Part shown: positions 43,346 to 52,508 of the stretch, piece after piece
How positions within the stretch are numbered: position 1 is the stretch's first letter
How the letters are laid out: each line of letters opens with the position of its first letter
NCBI GenBank assembly: GCA_900473795.1
Contig: UCMT01000005.1
Location: 62,001-126,000, forward strand
Length of the DNA stretch: 64,000 nucleotides
Direction: 5' to 3'
Source: Hyphomicrobiales bacterium
GTDB lineage: Bacteria > Pseudomonadota > Alphaproteobacteria > Rhizobiales > Rhizobiaceae
Translations under genes and position numbers: made by a program
The notes under the pieces: generated by a model
Seen by the model: the letters and a program-made list of their open reading frames with translations, nothing else
Databases searched by the model: none
Told to the model about the DNA's origin: nothing

Positions 43346-45652
43346 TCAAGCCAAAAGGGCAGCAAAGGCGGCGGGTATCAGCGGCCGGCTGACGAAATAG
43401 CCCTGCACGTCGTGGCAGCCGCTGGCCCGCAGGAAATCGACCTGCGCCTGGGTTTCCACGCCTTCGGCAATCACCGCGATCTGCAGCTTTTGCGCCAGCG
43501 AGATGATCGCGCCGGTGATCGCCATGTCGTCGGCGTCGCCCGGAATATCCTGGACGAAGGAGCGGTCGATCTTCAGCCGGCGGACGGGGAAGCTCTTCAG
43601 CGCGCTGAGGCTCGAATAGCCGGTGCCGAAATCGTCGATGGCGAGATGGACGCCGAGTTCCTGAAGCTCGTGCATGGTGGCGATCGCCGCGCCGACATCC
43701 TGCATGATCAGGCTTTCGGTCAGCTCCAATTCGAGATACCGGGGTTCCAGCCCGCTTTCCTCAAGCGCTTCCGCCACCCGCGACACCCAGTTGCGCTCGC
43801 GGAACTGGCGGGCGGACACGTTGACGCTGATGACGATCGGCGGCAGGCCTTCATCCTGCCAGGCCTTGTTCTGCCGGCAGGCCTGGTTCAGCACCCAGTC
43901 GCCGATCGGCACGATCAGCCCTGTTTCCTCGGCCAGCGGAATGATGTCGGCCGGCGAGACCAGGCCCCGCTCGGGATGCTGCCAGCGCAGGAGCGATTCG
44001 GCGGCGAATATTCTGCCGGTCTTCAGGTTCATCTGCGGTTGGTAGTGCAGCACGAATTCGCCGCGGGCGACGGCATCACGCAGTTCCTCGTGGCGCAGCA
44101 GCTTTGCGCGCGCCTTCGCCGCCATTTCGGCGTCAAACAGCTGCAGGTTGTTGCGGCCGACTTCCTTGGCCCTGTACATGGCCGAGTCGGCGTTGGCCAG
44201 CAGCTCGGTCGCCGTCTGGCCATGGTCGGGATAACAGACCACGCCCATGCTGCAGCTGACCTGCAGGGTCCGCCCCGAAAGAACGAGCGGTGCGCCGATC
44301 GCTGCGCGAATAGTCTCGAGCCGGGAGGTTACGATGTCGCTATCCGGCGGCAGGCCGGTCAGCAGGATGATGAATTCATCGCCGCCGACGCGCACGACCA
44401 TGTCCGACTTGCGCACGCAGGCCAGCATGCGGCCTGCGGCGATACGCAGGAGTTCATCACCGGCGTGATGACCCAGCGTATCGTTGATGAGCTTGAAATT
44501 GTCCAGATCGAGAAAGGCGAGCGCCACCCACTGGCCGGTGATGCGCGCCTGCTGCAGGGCGGCGGTGACGCGGCCATCGAACAACACCCGGTTCGGCAAT
44601 CCGGTCAGCGCGTCGTGATGCGCCATGAACTGGATGCGCTCTTCCGATTGCCGACGCTCGATGGCGATGCCGGCCAGATGCGCCGCCATCGAAATCAATT
44701 CGTTCTGCTCCGCCGACGGAAGGCCGGCCTTAAGGGAATAGAGCGCGAAGGTTCCAAGCACCTTGCCTTGATAGGACAGGATCGGCGTCGACCAGCAGGA
44801 GCGATAACCGAACGGCCGCACGAAATCGGCAACATCCTCCCAGAGGGGATCGGACAGGATATCGGCGACCACGACCGGCTCGCCGCGCCAGGCGGCCGTG
44901 CCGCATGAGCCGGCCTTGGGACCTATGGCGATGCCATGAACCGCGGCATTATAGGCCTCGTCGAGGCTGGGAGCTGCCCCCGTCAACAGATGCCGCCCGT
45001 CCTCAGAAAGGAGCAGGATGGACCCGATGATGCCAGGCAGATGCGCCTCGATCAGCAGGATCAGTTCGTTGAAGAATTTGTCCAGCGGCGTGCCCGTGGC
45101 GATCATCTCCAGCAGCCGGGCCTGGCCGAGCATGAGCCGCTCGGCTTTCTTGCGGTCGCTGATGTCGCGCGAGACGCCGACGATGCCGATGGTCGCGCCC
45201 TGCTTGTTGCGCAGCGGTACCTTCGAGGTCATCAGCCAACGCTCGTAGCCCTTGTCGACGAATGCCCGCTCCTCCATTCCGAAGATCGGACTGCCCGTCT
45301 CGATGACCTGTCGCTCCGTTTCAGCCGTTTTGGTGACCATGTCATGCGGATGCAGGTCGTAGTCCGTCTTGCCGACGAGTTCCTGCATTTCCGTGAAGCC
45401 GTTGTCGACGACGGTCGCGCGGTTGGCGATCAGAAACCGGCCTTCGAGATCCTTGGCGTAGATGTAGTCAGGAACGTGATTGACCATCGTCTCGAGCCAA
45501 TAATGACGGTCGGCGATGTCTGTCTGGGAGGTAAACAAGCGTGAGACTTCCGCCGCCAAACGCTGGCCTGCGGCCATCAGGCGTTGCGTGTCGTCATTGC
45601 TGGCGACCTTGGCACCGCTATCCCTGCGAGAGTAGTCTAAGTTTTTCGCCAA
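43346..45652 (-). CDS. PAS-GAF-GGDEF-EAL cyclic-di-GMP signalling protein
   Basis: Protein of 768 residues with no membrane span. PAS domain at about 50-170 (YIYAKDLEGRFLIANRATVV), GAF at about 185-335 (GSCGTAAWRGEPVVVADI), GGDEF at about 345-505 (intact VRVGGDEFIILL) and EAL at about 515-765 (AAESLLRW; DDFGTGYSSLSALKSFP; EGVETQAQ). Both the cyclase and phosphodiesterase motifs look complete, so it could make or break c-di-GMP, with PAS/GAF sensing an intracellular ligand. Net activity cannot be told from sequence. Confidence 0.9.
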   Translation of the reverse strand: MAKNLDYSRRDSGAKVASNDDTQRLMAAGQRLAAEVSRLFTSQTDIADRHYWLETMVNHVPDYIYAKDLEGRFLIANRATVVDNGFTEMQELVGKTDYDLHPHDMVTKTAETERQVIETGSPIFGMEERAFVDKGYERWLMTSKVPLRNKQGATIGIVGVSRDISDRKKAERLMLGQARLLEMIATGTPLDKFFNELILLIEAHLPGIIGSILLLSEDGRHLLTGAAPSLDEAYNAAVHGIAIGPKAGSCGTAAWRGEPVVVADILSDPLWEDVADFVRPFGYRSCWSTPILSYQGKVLGTFALYSLKAGLPSAEQNELISMAAHLAGIAIERRQSEERIQFMAHHDALTGLPNRVLFDGRVTAALQQARITGQWVALAFLDLDNFKLINDTLGHHAGDELLRIAAGRMLACVRKSDMVVRVGGDEFIILLTGLPPDSDIVTSRLETIRAAIGAPLVLSGRTLQVSCSMGVVCYPDHGQTATELLANADSAMYRAKEVGRNNLQLFDAEMAAKARAKLLRHEELRDAVARGEFVLHYQPQMNLKTGRIFAAESLLRWQHPERGLVSPADIIPLAEETGLIVPIGDWVLNQACRQNKAWQDEGLPPIVISVNVSARQFRERNWVSRVAEALEESGLEPRYLELELTESLIMQDVGAAIATMHELQELGVHLAIDDFGTGYSSLSALKSFPVRRLKIDRSFVQDIPGDADDMAITGAIISLAQKLQIAVIAEGVETQAQVDFLRASGCHDVQGYFVSRPLIPAAFAALLA

Positions 45653-45882
45653 GCAAGCCTCCGCAGACAGGTTTACCGTCCAAGCCGTCTTTCCTGATTT
45701 CCCGCCCCGATTTTTACCAGCCAGAGGTTATCCTTTACTAAAGAAGTATTTGCAAATGGACGAATACTGCCGCGGTCTTGCTGATTTCCAATGCTTCGTC
45801 CAGTCTACCCGCACAATTCCGTAGAATTTCGGCACAGCGGACATTGGCATGATTCATGCACTGTCAACGCAAAGGATTTGCC

Positions 45883-47253
45883 ATGCTGAACCGACGCCTG
45901 CTTCTGTCTTCGATCGCCTCGACGCTTTTTTGCACGGCGGCAGGCCCTTCCCTGGCTGCAAAACTGAAACCGGCGCAGGATGGCCTGCGGGGTACGATCG
46001 ATATTTCCGGCTACGGCGTCGGTCCCGATGCCGCCGCGGATCAAAGCAAGGCGTTCAACCGTCTTCTGCGGGAGGCGGCAGCCCGCGGCATGCCTGTCTT
46101 TCTGCCGGCCGGCGACTATTTGCTGTCCGGCATCACCCTGCCCGACGATCTCTGGCTCAGCGGCGTGCCCGGCCGGACGCGGCTGGTCCATGCCGGTGGC
46201 GGCGGGTTTCTGAGCGGCGAAGGGCTGGGGCGGCTGACGCTGTCGGATCTCGTTTTCGACGGTGGCGGCAAGGCTCTCGGAGATGAGACCCAAGGGCTAG
46301 TCAACCTGCGTGGCGTCGCCAATCTGGCGATCGAAAACTGCGCCATCATCGGCTCGTCGAAACACGGCATCAACGCCGAGCATTGCGGCGGCCGGATCGA
46401 CGGCAACAGCATTTCGCACGCTGCAGGCAGCGGCATCTATGCGGTCGAAAGCGAGAAACTCTCGATCACGACCAACACCGTTTTCGACTGCGGCAATGGC
46501 GGCATCCTCGTGCATCGCTGGGAGGCTGCGGAAGACGGCACGATGGTCCGCGGCAATCGGGTGTTCCGCATCAGTGCCCGGGATGGCGGAACGGGCGAGA
46601 ACGGCAACGGTATCAACATCTTCCGCGCGGCAAACGTGATGGTGACGGACAACCACATCTCCGATTGCGCCTTTTCCGCGATCCGCGCCAACAGCGCCAC
46701 GGATGTCCAGATCGTCGGCAACCAGTGCCTGCGTTCCGGCGAAACGGCCATCTATTCCGAATTCGGTTTCCAGGGCGCGATCGTCACCGGCAATCTGGTC
46801 GATGGTGCCGCCAATGGCATCCTGATCGTCAATTTCAACGAGGGCGGCAGGCTGGCGACCGTCAGCGACAACATCATCCGCAACCTGCATGTCGATGGCC
46901 CCTATGTGCACGACGGCGCCGGTTTCGGCTTTGGCATCGCGGTGGAGGCGGACACGACCGTGACCGGCAACGTCATCGAGAATGCGCCGAAATGGGGGTT
47001 GATGTTCGGCTGGGGGCCTTATCTGCGCGACGTCGTTGCGACCGGTAATTTCGTGCGAAATGCCGGCGGCGGCTGCGCCGTCACAGTGGTCGAAGGCTCA
47101 GGCACCGCGCTGATCGCCAACAACCTGTTTCAGGACGTCAGGGACGGAGGCGTCCTCGGCTATCGCTGGAACGAGAAGGTCACGGGCGATCTCCTCAGGA
47201 GCGGAAGCGAGGGCTTCGCGCACCTCACCCTTTCCGGCAACCGGCTCGGCTGA
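45883..47253 (+). CDS. TIGR03808-type exported beta-helix repeat protein
   Basis: Protein of 456 residues. The N-terminus MLNRRLLLSSIASTLFCTAA has the twin arginine and hydrophobic run of a Tat signal. The rest is right-handed beta-helix repeats (ITGNLV-, NHISDCAFSAIRANSAT-, TGNVIENAPKWGLMFGW-like rungs). This matches the TIGR03808 family of Tat-translocated repetitive proteins, found mostly in rhizobia and relatives; no enzymatic role is known. It starts 230 bases after the c-di-GMP protein gene in the divergent direction. Confidence 0.87.
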   Translation: MLNRRLLLSSIASTLFCTAAGPSLAAKLKPAQDGLRGTIDISGYGVGPDAAADQSKAFNRLLREAAARGMPVFLPAGDYLLSGITLPDDLWLSGVPGRTRLVHAGGGGFLSGEGLGRLTLSDLVFDGGGKALGDETQGLVNLRGVANLAIENCAIIGSSKHGINAEHCGGRIDGNSISHAAGSGIYAVESEKLSITTNTVFDCGNGGILVHRWEAAEDGTMVRGNRVFRISARDGGTGENGNGINIFRAANVMVTDNHISDCAFSAIRANSATDVQIVGNQCLRSGETAIYSEFGFQGAIVTGNLVDGAANGILIVNFNEGGRLATVSDNIIRNLHVDGPYVHDGAGFGFGIAVEADTTVTGNVIENAPKWGLMFGWGPYLRDVVATGNFVRNAGGGCAVTVVEGSGTALIANNLFQDVRDGGVLGYRWNEKVTGDLLRSGSEGFAHLTLSGNRLG

Positions 47254-47353
47254 AAGCGTCAAAAGATTTCATGGCTGACATCAGCACCGTCTGCTTCAAG
47301 CGCTGCCAAGCCTGGCGTAGCCTGCGGTGAATTTCAGCCAAAGGGGAACCACC

Positions 47354-48019
47354 ATGCTGACGATCTATGGCGTCTACTGCTCGCGCGCCTCGCGCAACTA
47401 TTGGATGGCGGAAGAGCTGGGCATTCCGTTCAAATCGGTGCCGGTCATCCAGGCGCGGCTCGTCGCCGATCCGCTGGCGCACGACGCCCGGCTCAACACG
47501 AAATCTGCATCGTTTCTCGCCGTCAACCCGATGGGCAAGATCCCGGCCATGGAGGATGACGGGCTCGTGCTGACCGAATCGCTGGCCAACAATCTCTACC
47601 TCGCGCGCAAGCATGGCGGGCCGCTCGCGCCTGCCGATCTGCGCGAGGAAGGCGAGATGCTGGCCTGGACGCTCTGGGCGGCGACGGAGGTCGAACCCCA
47701 TACGGTCAAGATCGTGCTGACCTACGATAATGCCCGGGAGGAAACGCCGGAGGGCAAGGCTATCATCGAAACGTCGGTCAACGGGCTGGAAAGGCCGCTG
47801 GCACGGCTGGAAGCGCATCTGCAAACGCAGGACCACGTCGTCGACGGCCGCTTCACGGTCGCCGATCTCAATCTTGCGGAAGTGCTGCGCTACGCCATGA
47901 GCGAGACCTATCTCTTCGACCGGCATCCGAAGGTCAAGGCCTGGCTCGCCCGCTGCCACGCCCGGCCGGCCTTCAAGACGATGATGGCCGGACGGCGCAA
48001 GGAGGCGGAGGCCGCCTGA
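47354..48019 (+). CDS. Glutathione S-transferase
   Basis: Protein of 221 residues. The thioredoxin-fold N-terminus ([20 protein letters not shown]) and ...[20 protein letters not shown], where the cis-proline and E/S bind glutathione, are followed by the helical C-terminal domain ([17 protein letters not shown]). Substrate unknown. GGGGAA lies 6 bases before the start at 47354. Confidence 0.86.
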   Translation: MLTIYGVYCSRASRNYWMAEELGIPFKSVPVIQARLVADPLAHDARLNTKSASFLAVNPMGKIPAMEDDGLVLTESLANNLYLARKHGGPLAPADLREEGEMLAWTLWAATEVEPHTVKIVLTYDNAREETPEGKAIIETSVNGLERPLARLEAHLQTQDHVVDGRFTVADLNLAEVLRYAMSETYLFDRHPKVKAWLARCHARPAFKTMMAGRRKEAEAA

Positions 48020-48468
48020 CCCTGCCCGACCGCTTCGATCGCGGCGGGGGAGCCCCGGATTGCAGCATGAGGACCGACGAGGCGTGTCGCGCGCGACGTC
48101 GTCCTGCCGAACACCGCTTCGGCCCACGCGTATGAATCCGATCGTCACCGCTCGCCTTTCGCGCTGCCGCGGCAGGCGATGCGAGGCGCTTTTTTTCAAC
48201 GTGCCGCGCAACCAGGCGCCTTCATCGCATCGGCCGTCTGCAGACGACCGCGGAAGGGGCAAGCCCCAGACGTCGCGCGCGTCGACCGGTCTCCAGGCAG
48301 CGCAATGCCCGCCCCATCATTGCCGCCACAAAGCATGAAGTTCTGACCTGCGGGGTCCCATCATGCCGACCTGTTGCGCAAACACCGCTCATAGTAGCTA
48401 ATATACAGCCATCGAATCATACTATTTTTACAGAGCGCAACACACTCCAACTCCTGCCTCGAGACAAG
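48020..48468. other. 449-bp gap with no gene seen
   Basis: No reading frame here has convincing composition and no strong repeat was found. The last 80 bases before the AraC gene are A/T-rich (TAGTAGCTAATATAC, ATCATACTATTTTTAC) and probably carry its promoter. Confidence 0.5.
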
Positions 48469-49473
48469 ATGAGTTACGTACACCACTCAAATCTGAGCAT
48501 GGCGAACGCAGAAGCGGACGAGGTGACGGAACTCTATGCACGATGCCGAATGCCGGCCGTCGTCGAGCCTCTCCGCCCGGATGACCGCATTTCAATCGAT
48601 TGCATGTATCGTTCCGTTCGGGCGAAGCAGCATGACGGGGTGCGCTACGGCGCTTGGCAAAGCCATTGCCGATCCGGCATGAAGCTGATCGCAAACACGC
48701 CGCCGGATCTGGTCGTCCTGTTTCTCCAATCTTCCGGTGCGCTGGAGTTGGATGATGGACGGGACCGGCACTTTCTGACCTCGGCCACCGGCTTTGTCGC
48801 CGCCCTGCCGCGGATCGAGACGCTCGTCTTCCATGAGAACCGCAGCCATTTGGCCATCGCGTGGCAAAAATCGATGCTCATCTGCGTGCTGAGCGAATTG
48901 CTGGACGCCCCCGTCACCGGCGAGCTTGAATTCACCGGCAAGCTTGATCTGACAACGCCCCACGGCTCCCGGATTGCAATGCTTAGCCGTCTTATCTGGG
49001 ACTATCTCGACACGAATGCCGGCGACAGTTTTTCACCGGCCGCCCCCGATCTGTTGGTTCGGGCTTTGATGATGCTTGTCCTGCAAAACGTGCCGCACAA
49101 CTACCATGAGCGGTTGACGGGACCGGTCTCTCCGGCAATACCGCGAAAACTGAAGCGGGCGATCGAGTACATGCACGCCAACGCAGCGTCGCCAATGGCG
49201 GTTTCGGAAATCGCGCGCGAGGCGGGAACGACGGTACGGTCGCTGCAGACGGCTTTTCAGCAGTTCAAGGACACGACGCCGTCAGACTATTTGCGCGCCA
49301 TTCGCCTGGAGGGTGTCCGCAAGGCACTGGTGAATGAGAAGGATGTGCTATCGATCGCCGACATAGCCAGGAATTGGGGCTTCCTTCACATGGGGCGCTT
49401 TGCAGCGATCTATCATCAGTCGTTCGGCGAGATGCCCTCGGAGACCATACGACGGCGGGGGAGAAGCAACTAG
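48469..49473 (+). CDS. AraC family transcriptional regulator
   Basis: Protein of 334 residues. The C-terminal double HTH is KRAIEYMHANAASPMAVSEI, REAGTTVRSLQTAFQQFKDT and the second helix set IADIARNWGFLHMGRFAAIY, with the AraC FGEMPSETIR ending. The N-terminal 200 residues are an AraC-binding-like (AraC_binding_2) sensor part. Target genes are not apparent from context. Confidence 0.87.
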   Translation: MSYVHHSNLSMANAEADEVTELYARCRMPAVVEPLRPDDRISIDCMYRSVRAKQHDGVRYGAWQSHCRSGMKLIANTPPDLVVLFLQSSGALELDDGRDRHFLTSATGFVAALPRIETLVFHENRSHLAIAWQKSMLICVLSELLDAPVTGELEFTGKLDLTTPHGSRIAMLSRLIWDYLDTNAGDSFSPAAPDLLVRALMMLVLQNVPHNYHERLTGPVSPAIPRKLKRAIEYMHANAASPMAVSEIAREAGTTVRSLQTAFQQFKDTTPSDYLRAIRLEGVRKALVNEKDVLSIADIARNWGFLHMGRFAAIYHQSFGEMPSETIRRRGRSN

Positions 49474-49574
49474 CTGTCGAAGCTGGCGCCGGACCGGAAA
49501 TCGCGGTCTGATGCGTCTTGTCCGATACATGGCGCCGGCGGGACCATCAGACCAACGTACACCACAGTGAGCGT

Positions 49575-49688
49575 GTCACCCCCCTGTGCCCTGCCGGGCA
49601 TCTCCCCCTCAAGGGGGGAGATTGGCTTGGCGCTGGCCTCTTGCTTCCGATCTTGAGGGGGAGATGTCACGAAGTGACAGAGGGGGGT
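49575..49688. repeat. RIME-type palindromic element, copy 2 (overlaps LysR 3-prime end)
   Basis: Opposite orientation to the copy at 2438-2557: starts CACCCCCCTGTGCCCTGCCG, arms CATCTCCCCCTCAAGGGGGG and TTGAGGGGGAGATGTCAC, ends GAAGTGACAGAGGGGGGT. Bases 49667-49669 are the stop codon of the neighbouring LysR gene, so the element has entered its coding end. Confidence 0.75.
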
Positions 49689-50611
49689 ATTCGCGATGCT
49701 GACGTGTGTCCTGCAAAGCCGAGACGCAGCATGCTCTCGGCAATCTCCTCGCGCACCCATTGCTTGAAGGCAGAAACCGTCTTCGTTTCGCGGCGTGAGG
49801 GCGGGGTGACGAAATAATGCGCAAAACCCGTCTTCACCCGGACAGGGTATGGCACCACCAAGCGCCCCTCGATGATTGAATAACCAGCGAGCGTCTGCCA
49901 GGCGAGCATCACGCCCTGGCCGGCAATGGCGGCATCCAGGCAGAGCGATGCGTCGTTGAACACATGCCGCGCGGTCATCTGTTTTCCGGAAAGGCCAACG
50001 TCGCGAAGCCAGGTCTCCCAGCTGAACATCGAGCGGCCGTCGATCACCGCGGGAGCGTCCAGAACATCCTTCGGCTGTTTCAGTTTTTCTGCAACGGCAG
50101 GCGAGCAGACCGGGAAAACCTCCTGCTCCAGCAGCAATTCGGCCTTGACGCCCGGCCAGTTGCCCGACCCGACCCGGATGCCGACATCGACGCCGGCGCT
50201 TTCCAGATTGACCAGAGCTGTCGTCGCGTCGATGCGCAGCCGGATATCCGGATGTTTCTCGGTAAAATGATCCAGCCGGTGAACGAGCCAGCGTGCCGCG
50301 AAAACCGGTGCAACCGAGATCGTCAGGATCGTCTCGTCGCGCCGGCGGGCCGAGGCGACCGCCTGATCGAGCATTTCGAAACCGCTCGTCAGGCGTGGCA
50401 GGAAGCTCTCGCCATAAAGCGTCGGCACCAGGCCGCGCGGGCTGCGCTCGAAAAGGATGCGGCCGAGCTGCTTCTCCGTCTTGATGATCTGCTGGCTGAC
50501 CGCGCCAATGGTGACGCCCAACTCCCTGGCGGCCGCCTGCAGCGAGCCGAGCCGCCCGGCGGCCTCGACGGCGCGCAATCCATTGAGGTGAACGGCGTTC
50601 AGATCCTTCAT
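49667..50611 (-). CDS. LysR family regulator, C-terminus supplied by a RIME element
   Basis: Protein of 314 residues. HTH: LRAVEAAGRLGSLQAAAREL and GVTIGAVSQQIIKTEKQLGR; effector domain follows, with the GcvA-like LVPTLYGESFLPRLTSGFEM. The last residues (RIPPSVTS) and the stop codon lie in the RIME element at 49575-49688, so the original C-terminus was replaced or extended. No ribosome site is visible; TATAG-ttttt-CTATA overlaps the start codon. Divergent from the 50674 gene. Confidence 0.85.
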   Translation of the reverse strand: MKDLNAVHLNGLRAVEAAGRLGSLQAAARELGVTIGAVSQQIIKTEKQLGRILFERSPRGLVPTLYGESFLPRLTSGFEMLDQAVASARRRDETILTISVAPVFAARWLVHRLDHFTEKHPDIRLRIDATTALVNLESAGVDVGIRVGSGNWPGVKAELLLEQEVFPVCSPAVAEKLKQPKDVLDAPAVIDGRSMFSWETWLRDVGLSGKQMTARHVFNDASLCLDAAIAGQGVMLAWQTLAGYSIIEGRLVVPYPVRVKTGFAHYFVTPPSRRETKTVSAFKQWVREEIAESMLRLGFAGHTSASRIPPSVTS

Positions 50612-50625
50612 ATAGTTTTTCTATA
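50611..50625. promoter_or_regulatory. Inverted repeat TATAG-ttttt-CTATA at the LysR start
   Basis: Perfect 5-bp arms overlapping the first base of the LysR start codon, in the gap shared with the gene at 50674. Possible autoregulatory or promoter element. Confidence 0.4.
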
Positions 50626-50673
50626 GTACCGGCGTGGCAAACTCAATTGAAAATTGTTTTTTGGAGGAGGATC

Positions 50674-50958
50674 ATGGCGGTATCGAAGAAGGATGACGAT
50701 GCCATGTCGAAGCTTTTCTCCATACTCGACCAGTTGCGCTCCCTACCGGCAGATGAAGACACGAAAGCCGCCTGGGTTTCCGACCCGCTGCGCCACCCCG
50801 ATATTGCGCGCATGGACGCGCGGCAGCTCGGCGACCTGCCTTTTCCCGGCCCTGCAATCCGCGCGGCGCCCCGCCATTGCACCAGATGTCTGCCGCGCCT
50901 GACGCTTGCGTTGATTGCCTCGCCGTCCGAAACTCGCCTCGATCGTGAGGGACCATGA
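50674..50958 (+). CDS. Short hypothetical protein coupled to an MmcQ-type gene
   Basis: Protein of 94 residues: MAVSKKDDDAMSKLFSILDQ, then PADEDTKAAWVSDPLRHPDI. The second half loses the helical pattern and may reflect a frame change near 50850. It follows GGAGGAGG and its stop overlaps the next start as ATGA, so the two are translationally coupled. No family recognised. Confidence 0.55.
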   Translation: MAVSKKDDDAMSKLFSILDQLRSLPADEDTKAAWVSDPLRHPDIARMDARQLGDLPFPGPAIRAAPRHCTRCLPRLTLALIASPSETRLDREGP

Positions 50959-51320
50959 GCGGCGGCGAAGAGACGGATCTCGAGCGCGTAACGAGGCTCG
51001 CCCAGGCGGCGGGCCTTCCGGAAGTGACACTCGGCACCAGCTACGGCACGCCGGCGCTTGAGGTCCGGGGCAAGAGTTTCGTGCGCATCAGGGAAGCGGG
51101 CGTCCTCGTTGTCATGTGCGCGCTCGAGGAGAAGGAGATGCTGATGGAAGCAGAGCCCGATCTCTATTTCGAAACCGATCACTACAAGGGCTGGCCGGCC
51201 ATGCTGGTCCGCCTCGCGGCGATCAACGATGCGGACCTGGCGCAACGGCTTCTTGCCGCCTGGCGGCAAAAGGCGCCGAAGCGGCTTGCAGCCAGCTTCG
51301 GCCGCCTCAACGACGACTAG
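50955..51320 (+). CDS. MmcQ/YjbR family protein
   Basis: Protein of 121 residues. LPEVTLGTSYGTPALEVRGKSFVRI and FETDHYKGWPAMLVRLAAI are the MmcQ/YjbR (CyaY-like fold) conserved blocks. These are small predicted DNA-binding proteins of unproven role. Overlaps the preceding gene by 4 bases. Confidence 0.87.
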   Translation: MSGGEETDLERVTRLAQAAGLPEVTLGTSYGTPALEVRGKSFVRIREAGVLVVMCALEEKEMLMEAEPDLYFETDHYKGWPAMLVRLAAINDADLAQRLLAAWRQKAPKRLAASFGRLNDD

Positions 51321-51324
51321 CGGC

Positions 51325-51945
51325 TTACCCCTCCAAAACAGCGAGGACCTTTTTGACAGCCGGGCGCTCGACCATGCGCGGGCGATGATCGAGGACCTTC
51401 GGGAAGCGCGCAGGGTCGACGCCATCGCCCTCAAGCCAGCCGGCCAGCGTGAACAGGTAGGGATCGGCGATCGAATAGGTCTCGCCCATTACCCAGGGGC
51501 CGGTGAACATGCCGGTTTCGATCAGCTCGAAGCAGTCGCCCATGTTGCTCGCAACCTTCAGCGTCATCGCCTCGATTGCCGCCGGATCGTCCGCCCAGCG
51601 GCTGCCGCGGCGCTTGTGCGCATGGGCCACATGCACGGTCGAGCAGAGATAGGAATTGAAGGACTGGATGCGGGCGAACGCGAACGGATCGGCCGGCACG
51701 CCGATCGGCGATCCCGCAAAGCTCTGGCCGATGTAGGCGAGGATGGCCGGGGTTTCCGTCGGCACGCCGCGCTCCGTCACCAGCGCCGGCACCCGACCTT
51801 TCGGATTGACACGCAGGAACTCGGGCGAACGCTGTTCCTGCTGTGAGAAATCAACGCGTTGCGCTTCATAGCGTGCGCCGGATTCCTCAAGCGCGATATG
51901 CGAGGCGAGCGAGCAGGTGGCCGGCGTGAAATAAAGCTTCAGCAT
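51325..51945 (-). CDS. Glutathione S-transferase
   Basis: Protein of 206 residues. MLKLYFTPATCSLASHIALE is the beta-class start with the catalytic cysteine region (TPATCSLASHI). VNPKGRVPALVTERGVPTET binds glutathione; YSIADPYLFTLAGWLEG is the C-terminal domain signature. Start 51945 has GGAGAATGAG upstream. Convergent with the MmcQ gene. Confidence 0.9.
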   Translation of the reverse strand: MLKLYFTPATCSLASHIALEESGARYEAQRVDFSQQEQRSPEFLRVNPKGRVPALVTERGVPTETPAILAYIGQSFAGSPIGVPADPFAFARIQSFNSYLCSTVHVAHAHKRRGSRWADDPAAIEAMTLKVASNMGDCFELIETGMFTGPWVMGETYSIADPYLFTLAGWLEGDGVDPARFPKVLDHRPRMVERPAVKKVLAVLEG

Positions 51946-52038
51946 CTCATTCTCCATCCTTTGCCGGCGACAGGCCGGCTTTTCCCGGCGCAAGTGATAA
52001 CAATCGCGCCGGTTGTTTGCCAGCCGGCGCGACGCCGA

Positions 52039-52410
52039 TCACGCCATTGTGGTTGGCGCGCAGCCCGGCACGTCTTCCAGCCGGTAATAGACGGGAATCC
52101 CGCGCTCCCGCGCGATCCGGACATCATTGTCCGCCCCCTTGGAATCGCCCGGCAAGCGCAGAACAGCCTCGCAGAGTTGCAGAAGCCGCCCGGCGACCGG
52201 ATGGAAAATCTCCTCATAGAGATCGTCGCCGACCTCGCGCCCGCCGGCGGCATGCCAGACCGGCAGCGCCACCCATTCCCCGATCATCGGCACATGGCCG
52301 GCCTGGAACAGCGCATGCGACGGCGCTTCCAGGCGTTTGAGATTGGCGGCCATTTTCTCAGGATCATCACCGGTGCCGGAGCGATAGGGGCCGGCAATCA
52401 GAACAAGCAT
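52039..52410 (-). CDS. DUF4406 protein (nucleoside 2-deoxyribosyltransferase-like fold)
   Basis: Protein of 123 residues. MLVLIAGPYRSGTGDDPEKM and the later LPGDSKGADNDVRIARERGIPVYY fit DUF4406, a Rossmann-like domain related to nucleoside 2-deoxyribosyltransferases. GGAGG lies 5 bases before the start at 52410. Divergent from a DeoR regulator, which suggests a role in a nucleotide or sugar pathway, but this is weak inference. Confidence 0.75.
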   Translation of the reverse strand: MLVLIAGPYRSGTGDDPEKMAANLKRLEAPSHALFQAGHVPMIGEWVALPVWHAAGGREVGDDLYEEIFHPVAGRLLQLCEAVLRLPGDSKGADNDVRIARERGIPVYYRLEDVPGCAPTTMA

Positions 52411-52453
52411 GTTTTCCTCCATTTTGCACGAAAATTCCAATTTAATCTGGATA

Positions 52454-52481
52454 TATCGTGACAAAACATGCAGTATCGTGA
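52454..52481. promoter_or_regulatory. Direct repeat TATCGTGA x2, candidate DeoR site
   Basis: TATCGTGA occurs at 52454-52461 and 52474-52481, 20 bases apart (two helical turns), between the divergent DUF4406 and DeoR genes. DeoR-family proteins often bind such direct repeats; binding is inferred. Confidence 0.45.
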
Positions 52482-52508
52482 AGAGTCAAGAATGATTTGG
52501 AGACCGAG

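Noticed and set aside
43133-44908. A 591-residue plus-strand frame opposite the PAS-GAF-GGDEF-EAL gene
   Set aside because: Composition (R, Q, H rich) and lack of any motif mark it as the complement of the real gene.
48020-48468. Plus-strand 92-residue frame at 48060-48338
   Set aside because: Arginine/cysteine-rich composition typical of random high-GC frames and no ribosome site.
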